In this document: positions 33,900 to 43,513 of the stretch, in pieces
Numbering within the stretch: the first letter of the stretch is position 1
Layout of the letters: each line of letters opens with the position of its first letter
Source: an uncultured Pelagibacteraceae bacterium
GTDB lineage: Bacteria; Pseudomonadota; Alphaproteobacteria; Pelagibacterales; Pelagibacteraceae
Direction of reading: 5' to 3'
NCBI GenBank assembly: GCA_902541285.1
Contig: CACBQD010000004.1
Location: 1 to 64,000 of the forward strand
DNA length: 64,000 nt
Made by a program: the position numbers and the translations under genes
The notes under the pieces: model-generated
The model's input: the letters and a program-made list of their open reading frames with translations, nothing else
Database searches by the model: none
Told to the model about the DNA's origin: nothing

Positions 33900-35758
33900 T
33901 GGCTAAGCACAAAACTATCATCGAAGAATGTGACGTACTAGTTGTCGGTGGAGGTATGGCTGGAACAGGGGCTACCTTTGAGGCAAGACACTGGGGAAGA
34001 GATTTAAAAATAATCTGTGTTGAAAAAGCAAATATAGATAGAAGTGGTGCCGTCGCACAAGGTCTTTATGCTATTAACTGTTATATGGGAATGCAGTGGG
34101 GCGAGAATATGCCAGAGGACCATGTAAGGTACGCTAGAAATGATTTGATGGGTCTTGTTAGAGAAGATCTAGGTTATGACATGGCACGTCATGTAGACTC
34201 AACTGTTCACATGTTTGATGAATGGGGTCTTCCAATGATGAAAAATAAAGAAACTGGAAGATATCAAAGAGAAGGTAAGTGGCAAATAATGATACACGGC
34301 GAAAGTTACAAACCAATTGTAGCTGAAGCTGCAAAAAAATCTGCTGATAAAATTTATAACAGAATAATGATTACTCATCTTTTAAAAGATGAAAAAAATC
34401 CAAACCGAATAGCTGGTGCAGTTGGCTTCAATGTAAGAACTGGAAATTTTCATGTATTTAAATCTAGAACAGTAGTTGTTTCTGCCGGAGGAGCATCGCA
34501 CATATTTAAACCAAGAGCAGTTGGTGAAGGTATGGGTAGAACATGGTATGCACCTTGGAGTAATGGATCTGCTTATGCATTACCTATTCAAGCAGGGGCA
34601 AAAATGACTCAAATGGAAAATAGAATTGTACTTTGTAGATTTAAAGATGGTTATGGTCCAGTTGGAGCGTATTTCTTACATTTAAAAACTTATACTCAAA
34701 ACGCTAATGGCGAAAACTATGAGAAGAAATGGTATGATGCTACTAAAGAATTAGTAGGAGAATATATAGACCATCATCCAACACCAACTTGTTTAAGAAA
34801 TCATGCATTTATTCAAGAAACAGCTGCTGGTGGTGGACCAATCCACATGGTTACAAAAGAAGCATTCCAAGATCCACATTTAGAAACTGTTGGATGGGAA
34901 AATTTCTTAGGAATGACAGTAGGACAAGCGGTTGTATGGGCATCTCAAAATATTGATCCAAAATATACAAATCCTGAATTAACAACTTCGGAGCCATATG
35001 TAATGGGATCTCATGCTACATGTTCAGGAGCTTGGGTTAGTGGACCAGAGGATATAGCGCCTGATGAATACTTTTGGGGATACAATAGAATGATGACTAT
35101 TGATGGATTATTTGGAGCAGGAGATGCAGTTGGCGGAAGTGCTCACAAGTTTTCATCTGGATCATTTACTGAGGGAAGATTAGCGTCTAAAGCTGCTGTT
35201 AAATATATTCAAGATAAAAAAGCTGACGATATCGAAGTTTCTGATGCACAATTAGAGAAGCTTAAAGAGGAAATATTCAAGCCAATTGAGAATTATACGG
35301 TGGGAAGAAATGAAATTACTGGAGGAACTGTTTCTCCAAGCTATATTTTACCTATACAAGGGTTACAAAGACTACAAAAAATTATGGATGAATATTGTGG
35401 TGGATTAACAAATAATTACATGACAAACGATAATCTACTTAAAAAAGGCTTAGAACAGCTACAATTACTTCAAGAAGACTTAGATCATGTCGGAGCTGAA
35501 GATTATCACCAATTGATGAGAGCATGGGAACTTAAGCATAGAGCTGTAACTTCAGAATGTGTTGCTCATCATACTTTATTTAGAGAAGAAACACGTTGGC
35601 CAGGCTACTATTATAGAGGTGATCATATGAAGCTTGATGATGAAAACTGGCACTGTTTAACTGTTTCTAGAAGAGATCCTGAAACTGGAAAATTTGAAAT
35701 GGAGAAAAAGCCTGTTTATCATATCGTTGATGATAAAGAGAAGAAGCAAGCTTCCTAA
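33899..35758 (+). CDS. aprA: Adenylylsulfate reductase alpha subunit AprA
   Basis: This 619-residue flavoprotein of the fumarate reductase/succinate dehydrogenase superfamily has the dinucleotide motif VVGGGMAGTGA at residues 15-25, DRSGAVAQGLYAINCYMG near 50 and HATCSGAWVSGPED near 374. It forms APS from sulfite and AMP. SAR11-type aprBA lineages are known in marine metagenomes. With tau, suy and xsc genes in the window, the sulfite source is likely sulfonates. No ATP sulfurylase is in the window. Confidence 0.95.
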   Translation: MAKHKTIIEECDVLVVGGGMAGTGATFEARHWGRDLKIICVEKANIDRSGAVAQGLYAINCYMGMQWGENMPEDHVRYARNDLMGLVREDLGYDMARHVDSTVHMFDEWGLPMMKNKETGRYQREGKWQIMIHGESYKPIVAEAAKKSADKIYNRIMITHLLKDEKNPNRIAGAVGFNVRTGNFHVFKSRTVVVSAGGASHIFKPRAVGEGMGRTWYAPWSNGSAYALPIQAGAKMTQMENRIVLCRFKDGYGPVGAYFLHLKTYTQNANGENYEKKWYDATKELVGEYIDHHPTPTCLRNHAFIQETAAGGGPIHMVTKEAFQDPHLETVGWENFLGMTVGQAVVWASQNIDPKYTNPELTTSEPYVMGSHATCSGAWVSGPEDIAPDEYFWGYNRMMTIDGLFGAGDAVGGSAHKFSSGSFTEGRLASKAAVKYIQDKKADDIEVSDAQLEKLKEEIFKPIENYTVGRNEITGGTVSPSYILPIQGLQRLQKIMDEYCGGLTNNYMTNDNLLKKGLEQLQLLQEDLDHVGAEDYHQLMRAWELKHRAVTSECVAHHTLFREETRWPGYYYRGDHMKLDDENWHCLTVSRRDPETGKFEMEKKPVYHIVDDKEKKQAS

Positions 35759-35767
35759 CCATTTTAG

Positions 35768-36118
35768 ATGAGTATTGTCGAAAAATCAGACGAAGAAATC
35801 ATTAAAATTGCTGATCCTATCTGGGATAACATGGTTAGATGTTCCAACATGAAAGATTATGGTGGTTTTACCAGGGATTTATCATCACAAATGCTTTACG
35901 GGGCCAACGAAGTAGAGCTTGGCAAGCAATGGGCAAGCAATAAGCTAATCTCAAGCCTTAAAGAAGGGTGTAAGGCTATAGGCTGTTTAAGAAGAGGCTT
36001 GTACGTAACTGTTATCTATAAACAAAACAGTACAGAGATACCTGGAGACTTTTTAGGTCGACTTGTTCTTGGAGAAGAGGGAGATGAGGTAAAAGTCTTC
36101 GGGGCAACTATTTTTTAA
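35768..36118 (+). CDS. Unknown protein downstream of aprA (116 residues)
   Basis: The gene starts 9 bases after aprA in the same direction. The product has no signal peptide or membrane helix and contains two cysteines in CKAIGCLRRGLY near residues 69-74 plus one near 25 (RCSNM). The early part (IWDNMVRCSNMKDYGGFTRDL) faintly suggests an NTF2/SnoaL-like fold, but I cannot assign it. The location suggests a role in sulfite oxidation or a linked step. Confidence 0.75.
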   Translation: MSIVEKSDEEIIKIADPIWDNMVRCSNMKDYGGFTRDLSSQMLYGANEVELGKQWASNKLISSLKEGCKAIGCLRRGLYVTVIYKQNSTEIPGDFLGRLVLGEEGDEVKVFGATIF

Positions 36119-36169
36119 ATTCAATTAAATATTATTTGCATTTAATAAAACTTGTGCTATTTCGCGGGT

Positions 36170-36316
36170 ATGCTTCAAGCTTTTAATCAAAATATTAAAA
36201 AAATCCCTTTATTAGTTTCAAATCAGCTTTCAAAAATAATTAAATCTTTTCTTTATCTTTTTATATTTTTTACTTGGGCAATTATAATCCTAGGAACATT
36301 TCAAAATTTTATTTAA
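36170..36316 (+). CDS. Small membrane peptide (48 residues)
   Basis: The frame opens at ATG 36170 with upstream CGGG as a weak ribosome site. The product starts MLQAFNQNIKK and ends with one hydrophobic helix (about 25-45). It fills most of the gap between the apr operon and the SafE gene. No family recognised; it could be spurious. Confidence 0.4.
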   Translation: MLQAFNQNIKKIPLLVSNQLSKIIKSFLYLFIFFTWAIIILGTFQNFI

Positions 36317-36367
36317 TTTGTTCTTATAATCATTGACTTTGGATTATGAGAGGAATAGTTAGATTGT

Positions 36368-37453
36368 ATGGAATATTTTCTTCCAATAGCTCAAGTCGAA
36401 ATTAATATACTCTTTATATTTGGTTTAAGTTTAGCAGTCGGTATTCTTTCAGGATTATTTGGTGTAGGCGGAGGATTTTTAATGACACCATTTTTAATAT
36501 TTTTAGGTATTCCACCTGCTTATGCAGTTCCAAATGAGGCAAGTAATATTTTAGGAACATCGGTATCAGGTTCAACTACTCATTATTTAAAAGGTACATT
36601 AGATTATAAAATGGGATTAATGATTGTAGTTGGTGGAACTATTGGAACTTTACTTGGGATCTTAACTTTTTCTTATTTTCAGGATATTGGAAAAATAAAC
36701 ATCGTTATCTCTTTAGCCTACATGTATATCTTAGCTATACTTGGAACTTTAATGCTTATTCAAGGAGTATCAGAAATTGATAAGGCTAGAAAAAAAATTG
36801 TTGTTAGAAAAAAATTACATACTCATTATTGGATACATGGACTACCCTTTAGAATGCGTTTTAAAAAATCAAAAGTTTACGAAAGTGCATTTACTCCAAT
36901 TATTATTGGTTTAATTGTTGGATATATTGCAGCAATTATGGGAGTGGGTGGTGCATTTATATTGGTTCCTGCAATGATTTATATTATTGGAATGCCAACT
37001 AAACTAATTCCTGGTACATCTTTGTTTGTTACAATATTTGTAAGTGCAATCGTAACAGTTCTTCATGCTTTTAATTATGGAACAATTGATCTAGTTTTAG
37101 TTTTTGTACTTATACTTGGCTCAATTATTGGCGTTCAGTTCGGTCAAAAAATTGGTGAAAAAGTTGATAGCTCAGAATTTAAAACAATCTTAGCAGTTCT
37201 TTTATTATTAGTTGGAATTGCAATTGCTTATGACACTTTTATCAAAGAAGACGTAATCCTTGAAACAGTAGTAAATGGAACTAAAAACCTTGGCAACATT
37301 GCACAATTTATTTTAGATTATTCTAAAGACCTTCCAGTTTTTTACGGACTTACATCAGTTGTATTAGCAGTAGTTCTTGGAATTGGAGCTGCAATTTTAA
37401 GAAATTATATTTCTAAGTGGAACAAAGCTAGAGAAGCCAAGCTTAAAGCTTAA
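36368..37453 (+). CDS. tauE: TauE/SafE-family sulfite exporter
   Basis: This 361-residue permease has the two glycine-rich repeats [13 protein letters not shown] near residue 30 and [15 protein letters not shown] near 190, and about eight or nine helices. It lies between the sulfite-oxidising apr operon and the sulfite-releasing suyAB-xsc genes, so export of excess sulfite is the natural role. It is longer than the usual 250 residues because of a middle loop and an extra C-terminal helix. Its stop codon interlocks with the convergent suyB stop (TTAA, 37450-37453). Confidence 0.86.
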   Translation: MEYFLPIAQVEINILFIFGLSLAVGILSGLFGVGGGFLMTPFLIFLGIPPAYAVPNEASNILGTSVSGSTTHYLKGTLDYKMGLMIVVGGTIGTLLGILTFSYFQDIGKINIVISLAYMYILAILGTLMLIQGVSEIDKARKKIVVRKKLHTHYWIHGLPFRMRFKKSKVYESAFTPIIIGLIVGYIAAIMGVGGAFILVPAMIYIIGMPTKLIPGTSLFVTIFVSAIVTVLHAFNYGTIDLVLVFVLILGSIIGVQFGQKIGEKVDSSEFKTILAVLLLLVGIAIAYDTFIKEDVILETVVNGTKNLGNIAQFILDYSKDLPVFYGLTSVVLAVVLGIGAAILRNYISKWNKAREAKLKA

Positions 37454-38616
37454 GCACTTCTGTATAGTTTAGTCATCACAAATTCTCTATGACCTAATGC
37501 TTCAGCACAAGTTAATCTTCCGTTAGCAACTCTTATCGTAGCTTTAATTAATTCGTCACCAGCTTCATCTAAATTCATTTCTCTTGATAAAATTTTAGAA
37601 ACATCAACATCGATGTGCTCGCTCATGGTTCTAGCAGTTAAAGGATTAGCAGTTAATTTTACTACTGGTTCAATTGGGTTTCCAATTATATTTCCTTGTC
37701 CAGTTGGAAACAGGTGAAGATTGAATCCTCCTGCAGCTTGTAAAGTAACACATTCAGCAGCAGCTGATGAAGTATCCATAAAGTATAATCCAGGACCCTT
37801 GGTTGGCTCTTCTGCTGGTTCTAGTACATCAATAAATTTACATCCCCCAATTTTTTGAAAGTTTCCAAATGCTTTTTCTTCAATTGTAGTAAGTCCACCA
37901 GCTATATTTCCAGCTGTTGGTTGACTTTCGGAAAGATCGTCTGTTGCTTCTTTTAAGATGAAATCATTATACGAACTCCACGTTTTTCTAAACTTTTCTT
38001 GAGCCTCAGGAGTTTTTCCTCTTTTTTCACATACAGTTTCAGCGCCTGTTAGTTCAGATGTTTCACCAAAACATAAATGAACGCCAAGGGGCTCTAATTT
38101 ATCCATTAAATTTCCAACTGTAGGATTTGAGGCTAATCCTGACGTTGTATCAGACTCTCCACATTTAACTGAAATCCATAAATCACTTATAGGACGCTCT
38201 TCTCTTTGTTTCTCAGATGCCCAAATTGAAAATTCTTGAGCTTTCTTTGAAACTCTTGCGATAGTGTCTATATCTCCTACACCTTCTATACTAAAACCTT
38301 CAACTGGTTTTCCAGTTGTTGCAATTGCATCAACAATTCTTTTTGTCCATTTAGGCTCAATACCTATTACTATAACTGCTGCAACATTTGGATTTTTTCC
38401 TGTTCCAATCATTGTTCTAAAATGAAGCTCTAAGTCTGCTCCAAATTGTAATCTTCCATAAGAATGTGGAAGCGCAATCGTACCTTTAATATTATTAGCT
38501 ACAGCTTCAGCACAAGCATTTGAAATATCATCAACAGGTAGAATTATTACATGATTTCTTGTACCTGTTCTTCCATCTTCCCTTTTATATCCTAAAAACG
38601 TTTTTGGAATTTCCAT
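37450..38616 (-). CDS. suyB: (R)-sulfolactate sulfo-lyase large subunit SuyB (UxaA family)
   Basis: This 388-residue protein belongs to the altronate dehydratase (UxaA C-terminal) family. Visible marks are [20 protein letters not shown] at its start, [20 protein letters not shown] near 150 and [14 protein letters not shown] near 302. Split small and large subunits, as here, are typical of SuyAB, which cleaves sulfolactate to pyruvate and sulfite. Altronate or galactarate dehydratase is the alternative. Neighbouring xsc and SafE genes favour sulfolactate. Confidence 0.8.
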   Translation of the reverse strand: MEIPKTFLGYKREDGRTGTRNHVIILPVDDISNACAEAVANNIKGTIALPHSYGRLQFGADLELHFRTMIGTGKNPNVAAVIVIGIEPKWTKRIVDAIATTGKPVEGFSIEGVGDIDTIARVSKKAQEFSIWASEKQREERPISDLWISVKCGESDTTSGLASNPTVGNLMDKLEPLGVHLCFGETSELTGAETVCEKRGKTPEAQEKFRKTWSSYNDFILKEATDDLSESQPTAGNIAGGLTTIEEKAFGNFQKIGGCKFIDVLEPAEEPTKGPGLYFMDTSSAAAECVTLQAAGGFNLHLFPTGQGNIIGNPIEPVVKLTANPLTARTMSEHIDVDVSKILSREMNLDEAGDELIKATIRVANGRLTCAEALGHREFVMTKLYRSA

Positions 38617-38617
38617 T

Positions 38618-38938
38618 TTACCACTTTTTAGTTTTTACGTTGTGAACATGCACATGCTCACCTTTTTTAATTGATTTTACGACTTTGCCAATATCATGCC
38701 CGTACTTTAATATTGTATCTCCTTCGTTAAGATCAGTCATAGCAATTTTATGACCCAAAGGTATTTCATCCATCGATTGAATTTTTATTGATTTATCATT
38801 TTCCATAATCCAGCAATCACAGTCTTGTTTAGGAGTAATTTTTTCAATAACTACAACACCTACATTGTCTTTTTCATCGTGGATTATAATATCTGTGCCA
38901 GCCATTGTGACGATTTCTTTGTTTGAAATTAGATCCAA
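38618..38938 (-). CDS. suyA: (R)-sulfolactate sulfo-lyase small subunit SuyA (SAF domain)
   Basis: This 106-residue SAF-domain protein has the motif [17 protein letters not shown] and KYGHDIGKV (about 57-85), as in the N-terminal domain of UxaA. It is one base from suyB and forms the small subunit. It diverges from xsc over 57 bases, so both sulfonate genes may share a control region. Confidence 0.8.
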   Translation of the reverse strand: MDLISNKEIVTMAGTDIIIHDEKDNVGVVVIEKITPKQDCDCWIMENDKSIKIQSMDEIPLGHKIAMTDLNEGDTILKYGHDIGKVVKSIKKGEHVHVHNVKTKKW

Positions 38939-38995
38939 TTTATATATGAATTGATCACTTTGACAATTAAAAAATAGAATTAAGAAGGATTTGAT

Positions 38996-40780
38996 ATGGC
39001 TAAAATGACAACCGAAGAAGCTTTTGTAAAAGTTTTACAAATGCATGGTATCGAACATTCGTTTGGTATTATTGGTTCTGCATTCATGCCTATTTCTGAT
39101 CTTTTCCCAGAAGCTGGAATAACTTTTTGGGACGTAGCTCATGAAACAAATGGTGGATTGATTGCTGATGGTTATACAAGAGCAACTGGAAAAATGTCAA
39201 TGGTGATTGCTCAAAATGGTCCAGGTATTACAGGACTTGTTACACCAATAAAAACTGCTTACTGGAATCATACTCCTTTACTATTAGTTACACCACAAGC
39301 AGCAAACAAAACAATAGGCCAAGGTGGTTTTCAAGAAGTAGAGCAAATGAATTTATTTAAAGACATGGTGTGTTATCAAGAAGAGGTTAGAGACCCTTCA
39401 AGAATGGCAGAAGTTTTAAACAGAGTAATAGAAAAAGCATTTAGAGGGTCAGCGCCTGCACAAATAAATGTGCCAAGAGATTTTTGGACACAAGTTATAG
39501 ATATAGAATTGCCTCCAATTGTAAGATTTGAAAGACAAGGTGGTGGAAAAGATGCTGTTGATAGAGCTGCGAAATTATTATCAGAAGCAAAATTCCCAGT
39601 AATTTTATCTGGAGCAGGAGTTGTTATAGGTGATGCGATTGATGATTGTAAAAAATTAGCAGAAAAGCTTGATGCACCTGTATGTAATGGATATCAACAT
39701 AACGACAGCTTTCCAGGAAGCCATCCATTAGCTGTTGGTCCATTAGGTTACAATGGATCTAAAGCTGCAATGGAGTTAATTTCAAAAGCTGATGTAGTTT
39801 TAGCATTAGGAACAAGATTAAATCCATTTTCAACATTACCAGGATATGGAATTGATTACTGGCCAAAAGATGCAACAATTATTCAAGTAGATATGAACCC
39901 CGATCGTATTGGTTTAACTAAGAAAGTTACAGTTGGTATTTGCGGTGATGCTAAAATGGTAGCTCAACAGATATTAGAAAAACTTTCATCAAATGCTGGA
40001 GATAATGGTAGAGAGGATAGAAAAAATCTAATTCATCAAACAAAATCTGCATGGTTGCAAACTCTCACAAGTTTAGATCATGAGGATGATGATCCAGGAA
40101 CTGTTTGGAACAAAGAAGCAAGAGAAAGAGATAAAGATAGAATGTCTCCAAGACAAGCGTGGAGAGCTATTCAAGCTGGAATGCCAGAAGATGTTATAAT
40201 TTCAAGTGATATTGGAAATAATTGTGCAATTGGTAACGCTTACCCAACATTTGAAAAACCAAGAAAATATTTGGCACCAGGTTTATTTGGACCATGTGGT
40301 TATGGATTTCCATCTATTCTTGGAGCAAAAATTGGATGTCCAGATACTCCAGTTATAGGTTTTGCAGGTGATGGAGCATTTGGAATAAGTATGAATGAAA
40401 TGAGTTCATGTGCTAGAGAAGAATGGCCTGCAATAACAATGGTGATTTTTAGAAATTATCAATGGGGAGCTGAAAAAAGAAATTCAATATTGTGGTTTGA
40501 TGATAATTTTGTTGGAACAGAGTTAGATCCAGAATTAAGCTACGCAAAAGTTGCCAATGCCTGCGGTTTAAAAGGAGTTATCGCAAATACAATGGAAGAA
40601 ACTACTAAAGCTATTAAACAATCATGTGAAGATCAAAAAAAAGGTATTACTACATTTATCGAAATAATTCTAAATCAAGAATTAGGTGAGCCATTCAGAA
40701 GAGATGCTATGAAAAAACCAGTTAAAGTAGCTGGTATAAGTAAGAGTGATATGAAGCCTCAAAAGTCTCTTGTTAGTTGA
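38996..40780 (+). CDS. xsc: Sulfoacetaldehyde acetyltransferase
   Basis: This 594-residue ThDP enzyme converts sulfoacetaldehyde and phosphate to acetyl phosphate and sulfite. Key regions are HETNGGLIADGYTRATGK near residue 47, the central domain, and the ThDP motif GFAGDGAFGISMNEM near 455. The starting AKMTTEEAFVKVLQMHGIEHSFGIIGSAF pattern (split in two motifs) is characteristic of Xsc. It processes the product of Tpa. It diverges from suyAB and is preceded by an AAGGA ribosome site. Confidence 0.94.
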   Translation: MAKMTTEEAFVKVLQMHGIEHSFGIIGSAFMPISDLFPEAGITFWDVAHETNGGLIADGYTRATGKMSMVIAQNGPGITGLVTPIKTAYWNHTPLLLVTPQAANKTIGQGGFQEVEQMNLFKDMVCYQEEVRDPSRMAEVLNRVIEKAFRGSAPAQINVPRDFWTQVIDIELPPIVRFERQGGGKDAVDRAAKLLSEAKFPVILSGAGVVIGDAIDDCKKLAEKLDAPVCNGYQHNDSFPGSHPLAVGPLGYNGSKAAMELISKADVVLALGTRLNPFSTLPGYGIDYWPKDATIIQVDMNPDRIGLTKKVTVGICGDAKMVAQQILEKLSSNAGDNGREDRKNLIHQTKSAWLQTLTSLDHEDDDPGTVWNKEARERDKDRMSPRQAWRAIQAGMPEDVIISSDIGNNCAIGNAYPTFEKPRKYLAPGLFGPCGYGFPSILGAKIGCPDTPVIGFAGDGAFGISMNEMSSCAREEWPAITMVIFRNYQWGAEKRNSILWFDDNFVGTELDPELSYAKVANACGLKGVIANTMEETTKAIKQSCEDQKKGITTFIEIILNQELGEPFRRDAMKKPVKVAGISKSDMKPQKSLVS

Positions 40781-40811
40781 GATTAGTAAAATTTCATTAT
40801 AAAAATAATTA

Positions 40812-42116
40812 TTGGATTTAATAAACAACAATTTCTGTGGATGGACAAGACAACTTCCTGAGAGAAGTAATTTTAAAATACTAGATCAAGACATTTACTG
40901 TGATTATTTAATTGTAGGAGCTGGGTATACAGGATTATCAGCTGCTAGAAAACTTTCAGATATATTGAAAGATCAAAAAATTATTCTTATTGATGCACAG
41001 TTAGCGGGCGAGGGTGGAAGTTCAAGAAATTCAGGCTATCTAGTTGATACTACATTAAATGATGGTTTTACATCTAACAGCGATAAAGAGAATTATGTAA
41101 AAAAAACAAAAATATATCACTTGGGTATAGAAGCTGTTAGAAAATTTATAAAAGAATATCAGGTTGATTGTGATTGGAATGAATGTGGAAAATATTTTGC
41201 TTCCTCTAAAGAGCAAGATGAGACAAAAGCTCAATCGTTCAGCAAATTATTAAATAGTCTTGGTTTTAAAAATAAAATTTTATTTAATAAAGAGTTAACT
41301 GAAAAATTGGGAACGCCTTTTTATAAAATTGGAGTTTTTACCTCAGGAGGAATTCTTTTAAACCCTGGTAAATTAGCTAGAGCAATGGTTGATACATTGC
41401 CAGATAATGTAAAATTATATGAAAATTCTCAAATTTATAATTGGAAGAAGATTAATAACAAAATTGAATGTTTTACAAAAAAGCACAAAATAACTACTAA
41501 AAAAATTATTTTTTGCACAAACGGTTTTTTGAAATATTTGAATGTAAAAAAAAATTATAGTTTCCCAATCACATTAACTGCTAGTCTCACGAGAAAACTC
41601 ACAGATAAAGAATTTAAAGATATAGGTTCTCCAAAAGAGTGGGGTGTTCTTCCTATAAGACCAATGGGTGCTACGATAAGAATGACTAAAGATAGGAGAA
41701 TACTTATAAGAAATACTGCAGAGTTAAGAAACCCTTTTTCAATGAATAGAAATGAATTAAAAAAAAGAGCTGCAATTCATAAAGAAGGCATCAAGAAAAG
41801 ATTTAAACAATTACCTGATAATATAATAGAGAGCAGTTGGTCAGGGATTGTATGTAGAAGTGGTAATAGCTCTCAAATATTTGAAAAAATTGATGATAAT
41901 ATTTTTAGCGCAGGCTGTTACAATGGATCTGGAATTGGAGTAGGAACACTATTCGGTGAACAAATAGCTCTAATGGCCTCTAATCAACAATCTAATGAAA
42001 TTGAAGTAATACAACAAAGAAAAAAACCAAACTGGTTACCACCACAACCCTTTTTAAATTTAGGAATTTACACTAGATTAGCTTACGAAAGGATAAAAGC
42101 TCAAACTGAAATTTAA
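40812..42116 (+). CDS. FAD-dependent amine/amino-acid oxidoreductase (DAO family, PuuB-like)
   Basis: This 434-residue protein likely starts at the TTG at 40812, because the FAD motif GAGYTGLSAARKL comes at about residue 37 and no ATG lies before it in frame. The DAO fold continues with GGSSRNSGYLVDT near 72 and ends with GCYNGSGIGVGTLFG near 376. The PuuB/sarcosine oxidase group oxidises secondary amines and gamma-glutamyl amines. The substrate is unknown. The stop overlaps the next gene. Confidence 0.82.
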   Translation: MDLINNNFCGWTRQLPERSNFKILDQDIYCDYLIVGAGYTGLSAARKLSDILKDQKIILIDAQLAGEGGSSRNSGYLVDTTLNDGFTSNSDKENYVKKTKIYHLGIEAVRKFIKEYQVDCDWNECGKYFASSKEQDETKAQSFSKLLNSLGFKNKILFNKELTEKLGTPFYKIGVFTSGGILLNPGKLARAMVDTLPDNVKLYENSQIYNWKKINNKIECFTKKHKITTKKIIFCTNGFLKYLNVKKNYSFPITLTASLTRKLTDKEFKDIGSPKEWGVLPIRPMGATIRMTKDRRILIRNTAELRNPFSMNRNELKKRAAIHKEGIKKRFKQLPDNIIESSWSGIVCRSGNSSQIFEKIDDNIFSAGCYNGSGIGVGTLFGEQIALMASNQQSNEIEVIQQRKKPNWLPPQPFLNLGIYTRLAYERIKAQTEI

Positions 42117-42322
42117 TGAAAAAAAATTTAAAGCTTATAGTTTTTTTAGTATTAGGAATTATAGCTCTTTACATCTCAACTAATTATTACAACGATTTTA
42201 ATAGAAGCAAAACTATTAAAGCATGTATAATTGGAAAAGCTGAATTAGATTCTAAAAAAGCTAAAGAAGACAGATTATCAAATGAACAAATTAAAAAATT
42301 TTGTGAAGATCAAATAAAATGA
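42116..42322 (+). CDS. Small membrane-anchored protein (68 residues)
   Basis: One N-terminal hydrophobic helix (residues 4-22) is followed by a charged domain with two cysteines (ACIIGKAELDSKK... KFCEDQ). It overlaps the oxidase stop (TAATG) and the following aminotransferase start (4 bases), which argues that it is real and coexpressed. Unknown function. Confidence 0.65.
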   Translation: MKKNLKLIVFLVLGIIALYISTNYYNDFNRSKTIKACIIGKAELDSKKAKEDRLSNEQIKKFCEDQIK

Positions 42323-43467
42323 TGAAAAAATCAAAAAGATCAGATGTTGATCCATTTATTGTAATGGATGTAATGGAGTCTGCTAGAATTGCTGAAGAAA
42401 AAGGTAAAGATATAATTCATATGGAGGTAGGGCAGCCGGGAACACCAGCGCCTAAGATTGCAAAAGATTATATTACTAATGAGATAAACAAAAACAATCT
42501 AGGCTACACCGTATCACTTGGTCTACCAGCTCTAAGAACAAAAATTTCAAAGTTATATGGAGATTGGTACAATTTAGATTTAAATCCAAATAGAATAGTA
42601 GTTACAACAGGGTCTTCTGGAGCCTTTATATTATCTTTTTCGGCATTGTTTGATAGTGGTGATAGAGTTGGAATTGGATCTCCAAGTTATCCTAGCTATA
42701 GACAAATACTTAAATCACTAAGTTTGGAAACTGTAGATATTCAAACCAAACTACAAAATAGATTTCAACCTGTTCCAGAAGATATTACAAATAATAATTT
42801 AAATGGAATTCTTGTTGCGTCACCTGCAAATCCAACTGGATCTATGCTGGATAAACAATCTTTAGAGAATTTAATTAATACTGCAAATGAGAATAATGTA
42901 AGTTTTATTAGCGATGAAATTTATCATGGAATTCAATATGAAAATAATCCAACATCAGCTTTAGAGATTACAGATAATTGCTATGTAATTAATTCTTTTT
43001 CAAAATACTTTTCTATGACTGGTTGGAGAATAGGATGGATGGTTGTACCAGATGATCATGTTAGACAAGTAGAAAGGCTTTCACAGAATTTATTTGTTTG
43101 TCCTCCACATGCAAGTCAAGTTACAGCCCTTGCTTCATTAGATGCAAATGAGGAGTTACAATCAAATGTTGAAGTATATAAAAAAAATAGAGAGATACTT
43201 TTAGAAGAATTACCGAAGGCAGGATTAAAAAAGTTTTCACCACCTGATGGTGCTTTTTACATTTATGTTGATATATCTGAATATTCAAATGATAGCTTAG
43301 CTTTTTGTAAAAAAGTTTTAGATGAAGCAAATGTTGCGATAACACCAGGAATTGATTTTGATCAAAAAAGAGGAAATTCTACTATCCGATTCTCATATGC
43401 CAGAAGCACAAAAGATATAATTGAAGGTGCTAAGAGAATTAAAGATTTTATGTCTAAAAATTATTAA
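42319..43467 (+). CDS. Class I/II PLP aminotransferase
   Basis: This 382-residue fold-type I aminotransferase has the Schiff-base lysine in NSFSKYFSMTGWRIGWMV near residue 231, the NPTG motif in ASPANPTGSM near 172, and the final arginine in RFSYARS near 358. It resembles AspC-like enzymes of broad specificity. As the third gene of the oxidase operon it may use the keto or amino acid formed by the oxidase. An intrinsic terminator follows immediately. Confidence 0.86.
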   Translation: MMKKSKRSDVDPFIVMDVMESARIAEEKGKDIIHMEVGQPGTPAPKIAKDYITNEINKNNLGYTVSLGLPALRTKISKLYGDWYNLDLNPNRIVVTTGSSGAFILSFSALFDSGDRVGIGSPSYPSYRQILKSLSLETVDIQTKLQNRFQPVPEDITNNNLNGILVASPANPTGSMLDKQSLENLINTANENNVSFISDEIYHGIQYENNPTSALEITDNCYVINSFSKYFSMTGWRIGWMVVPDDHVRQVERLSQNLFVCPPHASQVTALASLDANEELQSNVEVYKKNREILLEELPKAGLKKFSPPDGAFYIYVDISEYSNDSLAFCKKVLDEANVAITPGIDFDQKRGNSTIRFSYARSTKDIIEGAKRIKDFMSKNY

Positions 43468-43513
43468 AAGGGGTCAGCTCAATTGGTTATTACCAAAAGA
43501 GCTCCCCTTTTTT
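43466..43513. terminator. Bidirectional intrinsic terminator after the aminotransferase gene
   Basis: AAAAGGGG-TC-AGCTC (43466-43480) pairs with GAGCT-CCCCTTTT (43498-43511) with a 2-base bulge, and an inner GGT/ACC stem lies between. A T-run follows on the plus strand, and the A-run provides one on the minus strand. Part of the sequence, AGCTCAATTGGTTA, looks like a tRNA D-arm, but no tRNA is present. Confidence 0.85.

Noticed and set aside
43466-43513. tRNA-like D-arm sequence AGCTCAATTGGTTA
   Set aside because: No anticodon arm, T-arm or acceptor pairing follows; the whole element folds as a terminator instead.
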